Position numbers and translations under genes: made by a program. Below, one piece after another: positions 1 through 5,102 of a stretch of 5,934 bases of DNA (the first letter of the stretch is position 1; each line of letters starts with the position of its first letter). Location: positions 1 to 5,934 of the forward strand of contig DASPKO010000267.1 of assembly GCA_035628055.1 (NCBI GenBank). The letters run 5' to 3'. The stretch is from DASPKO01 sp035628055 (lineage in GTDB: Bacteria; Planctomycetota; Phycisphaerae; Phycisphaerales; UBA1924). Below the pieces are notes generated by a model. That model saw nothing but the letters and a program-made list of their open reading frames with translations, made no database searches and had not been told where the DNA came from.

Positions 1-108
1 GACCTGCCGGACCAGCTCGGCGAAGCGCCCCCCGATCGACCTCACGATGTCGCGCGCGAGGGCCGGGTCGCGCAGCTCGGCCTTGAGCTCGAGGTTCTGC
101 TTGGTCAC
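1..108 (-). CDS. CYTH-domain protein (class IV adenylate cyclase-like), N-terminal fragment
   Basis: Only the first 36 codons are present; the gene runs off the left edge. It starts with GTG and its visible protein begins VTKQNLELKAELRDPALARD, then continues through IGGRFAELVRQV. The N-x-E-x-K start, followed by a charged helix and a Gly-Gly-Arg-Phe turn, matches the N-terminus of the CYTH (triphosphate tunnel metalloenzyme) proteins annotated as class IV adenylate cyclases. In the classical ExExK signature the first Glu is replaced here by Asn, which I recall as common in this subfamily. Family members act on triphosphate substrates (ATP to cAMP, thiamine triphosphate or inorganic triphosphate), and the true substrate cannot be told from this fragment. 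The GTG overlaps the TGA of the upstream DUF1015 gene in the tetranucleotide GTGA and has no clear Shine-Dalgarno of its own, which suggests translational coupling. The family call rests on a short piece and is likely but not certain. Confidence 0.72.
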   Translation of the reverse strand, partial: MTKQNLELKAELRDPALARDIVRSIGGRFAELVRQV

Positions 109-1484
109 GAGAGCGAGTTCATGAACAGGCCGGTGGCGAGCTTGGGATAGAAGAACGTGCTCTTCTGCGGCATCAGCTCGCCGGCGCGGCTCACCTCGCG
201 GACCGCCTCGAGCGGCGTCGGGCGGACGATCACCGCGAGCTGCGGAGTGAACGCCTTCCCCCCGCCAGAACCCTTCTCCTGCCCCGCCCCGATGGCCGCG
301 ACCTCCTCGAGGGAGTGCGGGAAGGCCCACGCCACGGGCCGTCCGCCGTTCAGAGCGGGCTGGCAGATCTCCTCGACGACCAGGTGCTGCACCAGGGCCA
401 CGTCGAGCGTCCGCCACGCGCGCACGCGTTCGGGAAAGCGGCGCTCGAGCGGGTCCGGGTTGGCCGGCGTCGCCGTCAGGCAGCGCCCGGTGGCGAAGTC
501 GTACAGGCCCAGCACGCCCTGCTTGGCCGGGCCGCCCGCGGCGGCCATCTCGCGCTCGAGCCCCGCCAGCCCGCTCCGCGTCTCGCGGAGCACCAGCTTG
601 CCGGCGGCCGCCCTCTCGAAGGCGTCAAGGCTGTACTGGCTCATCCCGCCCAGCACGCGGTGCGTGGGCCCGATGACCATCCCAGGGTCGGACATGCTCA
701 CCAGCACGAACAGGCACCGGCGCGCCGGATGGTCCGGACCCACCGGCTCCCGCGACTCGAGGCTCCTGAGATAGTTCAGCGCCGTGGTGTACCGGTGGTG
801 CCCATCGGCGATGAAGACGTCCTGCCCCTGGAGCGCTTGGGCGTACTCCCGGATCGTCGGGGAGTCGCTAAGGGTCCAGACCTCGTGGTCCACGGGCCCC
901 CCGAACCCCGCCTCCGTCCGGGCCACGACGTCCGGGCCCCGCCGCGACATGATGGAGCCGATCAGGGCGGTTGCCCGCCCGTCCTCGTCCGGGTGCAGCC
1001 CGAAGATCGGCGAGAACTGCGCCCCGGTCGCCGTCATCAGGGCCAGCCGGTCCTCCTTGGGACCCGAGAAGGTCTCCTCGTGGGGGAGCACCCCGCCGCC
1101 GGCACGCGGTCCGAAGGGGTGGGTCTCGAGCGTGCACGCCATGCCCGTGCGGAGGTGCCTGGCGCCGCCGAACTCGAAACGCTGGCGGTAGGCCAGCAGA
1201 ACGGGCTGGCCGCGCCGCGCGAGCACCCCCTCATCGAGCCACTGCCGGAAGGTCCGCGCGGCTTGCTCGTAGGCCTCGGTCGGCCCCAGCTCCTTGGCCG
1301 GCAGGTGCGGAAGGTCGATGCGCACGATGTTCCGCTGGTCCTGCTTGAGCAGCGCGGCCTTGGAATCGGCATCGAGCACGTCGTACGGCGGCGCCACCAG
1401 GCGGCTCAGGTCGGCCGGGCGCTCCGCCCTGCCGGCGAGGGCTTCGGCGTACTGCACGGCACGGAACGGGTGGACGGCGGGCAT
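105..1484 (-). CDS. DUF1015 family protein
   Basis: Complete gene for 459 residues, close to the usual length of DUF1015 (PF06245) proteins. Family hallmarks appear in order: APPYDV at residues 31-36, HEETFSGPKEDRL at 135-147, IADGHHRY at 225-232, THRVL at 274-278, and the C-terminal MPQKSTFFYPKLATGL at 438-453. I see no signal peptide or membrane segment, so it is probably cytosolic. The reaction is not established to my knowledge; the conserved Asp-Gly-His-His and Lys-Ser-Thr clusters look like an active site. The frame stays open upstream to 1766, but that stretch lies over asnB and lacks family similarity. The ATG at 1484 gives MPAVHPF and has a strong GGAGG five bases before it, so it is the chosen start. 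A short Gly/Lys-rich insertion lies near residues 399-411. It is the first gene of a pair with the CYTH gene, overlapping it as GTGA, and is divergent from asnB. Confidence 0.93.
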   Translation of the reverse strand: MPAVHPFRAVQYAEALAGRAERPADLSRLVAPPYDVLDADSKAALLKQDQRNIVRIDLPHLPAKELGPTEAYEQAARTFRQWLDEGVLARRGQPVLLAYRQRFEFGGARHLRTGMACTLETHPFGPRAGGGVLPHEETFSGPKEDRLALMTATGAQFSPIFGLHPDEDGRATALIGSIMSRRGPDVVARTEAGFGGPVDHEVWTLSDSPTIREYAQALQGQDVFIADGHHRYTTALNYLRSLESREPVGPDHPARRCLFVLVSMSDPGMVIGPTHRVLGGMSQYSLDAFERAAAGKLVLRETRSGLAGLEREMAAAGGPAKQGVLGLYDFATGRCLTATPANPDPLERRFPERVRAWRTLDVALVQHLVVEEICQPALNGGRPVAWAFPHSLEEVAAIGAGQEKGSGGGKAFTPQLAVIVRPTPLEAVREVSRAGELMPQKSTFFYPKLATGLFMNSLS

Positions 1485-1487
1485 CGG

Positions 1488-1495
1488 CACCTCCC
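1488..1495 (-). promoter_or_regulatory. Shine-Dalgarno for the DUF1015 gene
   Basis: On the minus strand this reads GGGAGGTG. The GGAGG core sits five bases before the ATG at 1484. It decides the start in favour of MPAVHPF over the longer open frame reaching 1766. It is the only strong ribosome binding site I find in the window. Confidence 0.8.
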
Positions 1496-1511
1496 ACGGA
1501 CGTGGCGGCCC

Positions 1512-1519
1512 ACTATAAG
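1512..1519. promoter_or_regulatory. Candidate bidirectional promoter with overlapping -10 elements
   Basis: This lies in the 67-bp spacer between the divergent DUF1015 gene and asnB. The eight bases ACTATAAG contain TATAAG on the plus strand (1514-1519) and TATAGT on the minus strand (1517-1512), each matching TATAAT at five of six positions. Starts seven bases further on would fall near 1526 for asnB (26-base leader) and near 1505 for DUF1015 (21-base leader that includes its Shine-Dalgarno). Neither direction has a convincing -35 box at 16-18 bp. An AT-rich patch in such GC-rich DNA is unlikely to be coding. Assignment is by inspection only. Confidence 0.5.
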
Positions 1520-1551
1520 CAATGGGGGTCCCGAACCGATAGATCAGCCGG

Positions 1552-3390
1552 ATGTGTGGCGTGCTGGGATTTGCGACGGTCGGAGGCCTGGACACCGGCG
1601 TCTCCGACACGCTCGCCGGGCGCCTGCGCGACCTGATGACCCATCGCGGCCCCGACGGCGCGGGCCTGTGGCGCGCCCCGCCCGCGCCGAACGGCGCCAG
1701 CAACGTCGTGCTGGCCCATCGCCGTCTCGCGGTGATCGACACCTCCGCCGCCGGGGCGCAGCCCATGACGACCGCCGATAGGCGGTTTGCCCTGGTCTAC
1801 AACGGGGAGCTCTACAACGACGCCGAGGTCCGCGGCGAGCTCACGGCGCTCGGCGAGCGTTTCACCACCACGTGCGACACGCAGACCGTCCTGCTGGCCC
1901 TGGCCCGGTGGGGCGTGGCGGCGCTCCCGCGCTTCCGCGGCATGTTCGCCCTCGCCTTCTATGACACGCGGGAGCGCATCCTGCTCCTGGCCCGCGATCC
2001 CCTGGGCGTGAAGCCGATGTTCTATTTCGTGGCCCCCCGCGAGGGGGACCGCCCGCCCCTGGTCATTTTCGCCAGCGAGCCGCGCCCGATCCTCGAGCAC
2101 CCGCGCGTCCCCTGCCGTCCCGACCTCGCCGTCGCCAGCGCGTACCTCACCACGATCCGCACCACGCTCGGGGAGCGGACTCTCTTCGAGGGCGTGCGCA
2201 CCCTGCGCCCGGGCGAGCTGCTGCGGATCGACCTGGGATCGCCCGACGGCGCGATCCGCCTGGAGCTTTCCTCGCACTGGACCGGGCCGCGTCCCGGGGC
2301 CGCGCCGCCCGACGCTCCGGAGCGCCTGCGCCGCGCGCTGACCGATTCGGTGCGGGCACACCGGCGCTCCGACGTCCCCGCCTGCACGCTCCTCTCGGGC
2401 GGGCTGGACAGCGCCGTCATCACCACGCTGGCCAGCGCCCAGGCCGGCACCGTGCGAACCTACGCCTCCGGCGCCGAGGACGATCCCGGTGGCGACCTCG
2501 AATCCGCGTCCGTGGTCGCCGCCGCCCTGGGCGCCCGGCACGCGGCGGCCCCGGTGTCGGCCCGGCTCTTCGCGGACCGGTGGCCGGAGCTCACGGGGTC
2601 GATGGGCCTCCCGCTCAGCACCCCCAACGAGGTCGCGATCAATCACCTCGCGCGGCGGCTCCGCGCCGACGGGCAGGTCGTGGCGCTCAGCGGCGAGGGG
2701 GCCGATGAGCTCCTCGCGGGCTACGAGAGCCCCATGAGCGCGGCCCTGGACTGGGAAGCGCGCGCCGGCGCGGGGTCAGGAGCCGGGCGGGGCGACGGAT
2801 GGCGCCACCAGCTCCACGCCGGCGCCTGGATGCCGCTGGAACTCAAAGCCGCATTTCTCAACCCGCACGTGTGGAAGGCGCTCGAGTCCGACGCCGCGCT
2901 GACCTCGTTCTACCGGGGCGAGTTCGCGGCCTGCGTGGCGGAGGCCGGGCCGGGCCTGGCGGCCCACCTGCGGTTTCAGCGGCGTGTGAACCTGCCCGGG
3001 CTCCTCCAGCGCCTGGACTCCGCCACGATGCTCGCCTCCGTGGAGAGCCGGACGCCGTTCGCCGACCGCGTCATGGCCGAGCTCGTGGAGCCCTGGCCCA
3101 TGACCCTGAAGTTCGACCCCGCGCGGGTGCCGGCGGGCAAGGTCGTGCTGCGCGACGCCTTCACGGGCCGCGTGCCGGACCTGGCGCTCACCCGGCCCAA
3201 GGCGAGCTTTCCCCTCCCGTTCCAGGGCTGGCTCGCGCCCGCGGCGCCGGTGCTGGGAGCCTCGCGCCTGTGCGGGGAGGTCTTCGCGCCCTCGGCGCTC
3301 GAGATGGTCGAGCGCGACCCCGCGCGGCACTGGCGCCTCGCCTGGCCGATGATCAACCTGGCGCTCTGGGGCCGGGTTTGGTGGCCCTGA
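1552..3390 (+). CDS. asnB: Asparagine synthetase (glutamine-hydrolysing)
   Basis: Complete protein of 612 residues, normal for AsnB. It makes asparagine from aspartate, ATP and glutamine-derived ammonia in the cytosol. The N-terminal class II glutaminase domain (about 2-200) starts with the nucleophile Cys2 in MCGVLGF, then has THRGPDG at 30-36, HRRLAVID at 56-63, the NGE motif at 84-86 and Asp109. The C-terminal ATP-dependent synthetase domain (about 255-600) has the pyrophosphate loop SGGLDS at 282-287, SGEGADE at 380-386, and ESRTPFAD at 498-505, corresponding to the usual E-x-R-x-P-F-L-D. Position 111 is Gln where many homologues have Glu (DTQ rather than DTE), and the Leu of PFLD is Ala. 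A paralogue making another amide cannot be excluded, but the active-site motifs are intact. The start is fixed by the Cys that must follow Met1. No good Shine-Dalgarno precedes it. It is transcribed away from DUF1015 and ends one base before the convergent rluA-family gene. Confidence 0.95.
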   Translation: MCGVLGFATVGGLDTGVSDTLAGRLRDLMTHRGPDGAGLWRAPPAPNGASNVVLAHRRLAVIDTSAAGAQPMTTADRRFALVYNGELYNDAEVRGELTALGERFTTTCDTQTVLLALARWGVAALPRFRGMFALAFYDTRERILLLARDPLGVKPMFYFVAPREGDRPPLVIFASEPRPILEHPRVPCRPDLAVASAYLTTIRTTLGERTLFEGVRTLRPGELLRIDLGSPDGAIRLELSSHWTGPRPGAAPPDAPERLRRALTDSVRAHRRSDVPACTLLSGGLDSAVITTLASAQAGTVRTYASGAEDDPGGDLESASVVAAALGARHAAAPVSARLFADRWPELTGSMGLPLSTPNEVAINHLARRLRADGQVVALSGEGADELLAGYESPMSAALDWEARAGAGSGAGRGDGWRHQLHAGAWMPLELKAAFLNPHVWKALESDAALTSFYRGEFAACVAEAGPGLAAHLRFQRRVNLPGLLQRLDSATMLASVESRTPFADRVMAELVEPWPMTLKFDPARVPAGKVVLRDAFTGRVPDLALTRPKASFPLPFQGWLAPAAPVLGASRLCGEVFAPSALEMVERDPARHWRLAWPMINLALWGRVWWP

Positions 3391-3391
3391 A

Positions 3392-4201
3392 TCAGTCGGG
3401 CTCGTCCTCCGGCGCGCCGGGGGCGCCCGCCCTGGCGAGGTCGGGGCGCTCCAGGCCGAGCCGGCGCAGCAGCGCCCGCAGGTCCTTCGGCCAGGGCGCG
3501 CGCACGTCGATCGGGGCTCCGGTCACGGGGTGGGTAAAGGCGAGCCGGTGGGAGTGCAGGGCCAGCCGGGGGGCCGCGTCGCGCGGGCCGTGCGGCGCGT
3601 AGAACCGGTCCCCGAGGATCGGACAGCCGATCGCCTCCAGGTGAACGCGCACCTGGTGCAGGCGGCCCGTGAGCGGGCGGGCCTCGAGCAGCGCCGCGCC
3701 GCCCGCGGCCGTCTGCAGCACGCGGTAGGCGGTCAGCGCGGGCTTGGCGCCGGGCACGCGGGTGCGGCCGGCGCCGCCATGGATGACCCGGGCCAGCTTC
3801 GGCCGGTCTCGGGCCGGGAGGGTCTCGGCGATGGGCAGGCTGAGCACGCCGCGCGGCTGCTTGGGCGCCCGCGCGCACACCGCCCAGTAGAACTTCCGCA
3901 CGCTCCGCCCGGCGAAGGCCTCGCGGAGCGCGTCGTACGCCCGCACGGAGAGCCCCACGACCAGCAGGCCCGAGGTGTCCCGGTCCAGGCGGTGCAGGAG
4001 CCCGAAGTCGCGGGCGGCCCCGAGGTTCTGCAGCCTCGGGCCATGGGCGGCGAACAGGCCGTTGAGCAGCGTGTCGTCCTGGTGCCCCTTGCCGGGCTGG
4101 GTCGCCAGCCCGGAGCGCTTGTCGATCACCAGCAGATGATCGTCCGCGTAGGCGACGCGGAAGGTCACGTGCTCGCTGGGCGTGACGGAGAGCAGGCCCA
4201 T
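3392..4201 (-). CDS. RluA-family RNA pseudouridine synthase
   Basis: Complete protein of 269 residues, the size of the shorter RluA-type synthases. It would isomerise specific uridines in rRNA or tRNA to pseudouridine. The motif HRLDRDTSG is at residues 70-78, with Asp73 the predicted catalytic aspartate. KFYWAVC (103-109), RPLTGRLHQVRVHL (175-188), GDRFYA (197-202) and LALHSHRLAFTHP (213-225) match the family core. No N-terminal S4 RNA-binding domain is present: the core begins almost at once (YADDHLLVIDK at 18-28), which favours an RluA/RluC-like type without S4 over RluD. The target site and numbered family member cannot be assigned. The last 25 or so residues are Pro/Ala/acidic and probably disordered. 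It lies 12 bases after the pgl stop on the same strand, so the two are probably cotranscribed. Its ATG has only a weak AGGG ten bases upstream, which falls inside a hairpin. Confidence 0.94.
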   Translation of the reverse strand: MGLLSVTPSEHVTFRVAYADDHLLVIDKRSGLATQPGKGHQDDTLLNGLFAAHGPRLQNLGAARDFGLLHRLDRDTSGLLVVGLSVRAYDALREAFAGRSVRKFYWAVCARAPKQPRGVLSLPIAETLPARDRPKLARVIHGGAGRTRVPGAKPALTAYRVLQTAAGGAALLEARPLTGRLHQVRVHLEAIGCPILGDRFYAPHGPRDAAPRLALHSHRLAFTHPVTGAPIDVRAPWPKDLRALLRRLGLERPDLARAGAPGAPEDEPD

Positions 4202-4206
4202 GCGCG

Positions 4207-4226
4207 CGGCGCCCTAGCGGGCGCCG
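4207..4226 (-). other. Perfect inverted repeat at the pgl-rluA junction
   Basis: Two 8-base arms, CGGCGCCC (4207-4214) and GGGCGCCG (4219-4226), are exact reverse complements separated by TAGC. In the minus-strand transcript they form an all-GC hairpin with a four-base GCUA loop. It covers the UAG stop of pgl and the AGGG that is the only Shine-Dalgarno-like element for the rluA-family gene. No T-run follows in either direction, so it does not look like an intrinsic terminator. A role in coupling translation of the two genes is inferred. Confidence 0.55.
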
Positions 4227-5041
4227 TTCCCATCGGCCAGGGGGGGCGGCTGCTGCGGGCAGGCCGCGTGGTCGAGATACCAGCGCAGCTCGCCGGCGGG
4301 GGGGGGCGGGGGACGCACGCCCAGCACCGGGAGCTCGCGCACCGTGCCCGCGCGCGCCTCGACGCGCGCCACGGCCTGGCGCTTCGAGGGGCCGGTCACG
4401 ATGATCCCCACGAACCGCGAGGCGTTGATCATCCGGAACGTCATCGTCACCCGGTCCGGGGGCACGACGCCGGGCCCGGAGTTGATCGTCACCAGCCGGG
4501 GCCGCTCCGGGTCCTCGTCGAGCGCGGGCGAGCCGGGAAAGAGCGAGGCGGTGTGCCCGTCGCCGCCCATGCCCAGGATCACGAAGTCCAGCCGGTCCTG
4601 CCCCTTCTCGCGCCAGCCGAGCACCTCCTGCAGCCGGGCCTGGTACTCGGTGTCCGCGTCGTCCGAGAGCGCGAAGATGGGATGGACCTGGTCCTCCGGG
4701 ATGCCCGAGTGCGTCCCGATGATCTCGTTGATCATCTTGAAGTTTGAGCGCTCGTCGTCGAATCCCACGCGGCGTTCGTCCACCAGCCACAGGTGCGTCC
4801 GCGCCCAGGGCAGTCCCCGGTATGCCGGGTCGTACATGAGCCGCATGTAGAGGGGCACGGGGGTCGATCCCCCCGAGAGCGCCAGGTGGAAGTCCCCGAA
4901 CGCGCGCACACAGGCCTGCGCCTGGACGACCAGGTCCGCCGCGATGGCGTCGACCACGGTGTCCGGAGAGTCGCGCAGCACCACCGTGCCGGGGAGGTTC
5001 GGCGCCACGGGGACCGGGGCCAGCTCGTACAGGTCCGCCAC
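4214..5041 (-). CDS. pgl: 6-phosphogluconolactonase
   Basis: Complete protein of 275 residues from a GTG start; bacterial Pgl/DevB proteins are usually about 230-260. It hydrolyses 6-phosphogluconolactone to 6-phosphogluconate, the second step of the oxidative pentose phosphate pathway, in the cytosol. Motifs in order: the phosphate loop LSGGSTP (55-61), LWLVDERRV (84-92), DERSNFKM (96-103), the family signature GMGGDGHTASLFPGS (157-171) with the conserved His163, RVTMT (197-201) and WYLDHAA (254-260). The N-terminal 40 residues precede the fold core and explain the slightly greater length. The frame is open further upstream to 5173 but that part overlaps the dockerin gene, so GTG at 5041 is chosen. 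No Shine-Dalgarno is visible there. A run of nine C bases on the coding strand lies near residues 245-248, and the reading frame after it still gives the conserved C-terminus. It probably shares a transcript with the rluA-family gene 12 bases downstream. Confidence 0.94.
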   Translation of the reverse strand: MADLYELAPVPVAPNLPGTVVLRDSPDTVVDAIAADLVVQAQACVRAFGDFHLALSGGSTPVPLYMRLMYDPAYRGLPWARTHLWLVDERRVGFDDERSNFKMINEIIGTHSGIPEDQVHPIFALSDDADTEYQARLQEVLGWREKGQDRLDFVILGMGGDGHTASLFPGSPALDEDPERPRLVTINSGPGVVPPDRVTMTFRMINASRFVGIIVTGPSKRQAVARVEARAGTVRELPVLGVRPPPPPAGELRWYLDHAACPQQPPPLADGNGAR

Positions 5042-5063
5042 GGGGCAATTGTGCCGCCCCGGC
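5042..5063 (-). other. Hairpin abutting the pgl start codon
   Basis: On the minus strand GGGGC (5063-5059 region) and GCCCC (5046-5042) can pair around a nine-base loop. One further C-G pair would take in the first base of the pgl GTG. If transcripts read through from the dockerin gene, this small stem would sit directly against the start codon. It is short and no regulatory role is shown. Confidence 0.25.
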
Positions 5064-5076
5064 CGGGCCCGGGCAA
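5048..5076 (-). promoter_or_regulatory. Candidate promoter for a leaderless pgl transcript
   Basis: On the minus strand TTGCCC (5076-5071) and CACAAT (5053-5048) are separated by exactly 17 bases; each matches its sigma-70 consensus at four of six positions. Seven bases past the -10 lies the G of the pgl GTG at 5041, so the predicted mRNA would begin at the start codon. This fits the absence of a Shine-Dalgarno. The match is weak and was found by eye in GC-rich sequence, so chance is a real alternative. Confidence 0.35.
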
Positions 5077-5102
5077 CGCGGGCGGCCAGAATCCCGCCGG
5101 CC

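Noticed and set aside
1485..1766. A 94-residue N-terminal extension of the DUF1015 frame.
   Set aside because: It runs antisense into asnB, has low-complexity Arg/Pro-rich sequence with no family match, and a strong Shine-Dalgarno precedes the ATG at 1484.
315..1781. Plus-strand 488-residue open frame opposite DUF1015.
   Set aside because: It has Arg/Pro/Gly/His-rich composition with no recognisable motif. It lies antisense to a strongly supported gene and crosses into asnB in another frame. This is typical of GC-rich shadow frames.
1513..2646. Minus-strand 377-residue open frame opposite asnB.
   Set aside because: It is a complementary-strand shadow of a gene with intact catalytic motifs, and its composition is low in hydrophobic residues.
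3409..3420. The palindrome CCGGCGCGCCGG as a terminator or protein-binding site.
   Set aside because: It lies within codons for the Gly/Ala/Pro-rich tail of the rluA-family protein, has no loop or T-run, and such GC palindromes are expected at this base composition.
3530..4747. Plus-strand 405-residue open frame opposite the rluA-family gene and pgl.
   Set aside because: It is antisense to two clear enzymes, spans their junction and has no domain signature.
2976..5048. Minus-strand 690-residue open frame spanning the ends of asnB, the rluA-family gene and pgl.
   Set aside because: It crosses three well-supported genes in a different frame, is dominated by Arg, Gly, Ala and Pro, and contains no domain.
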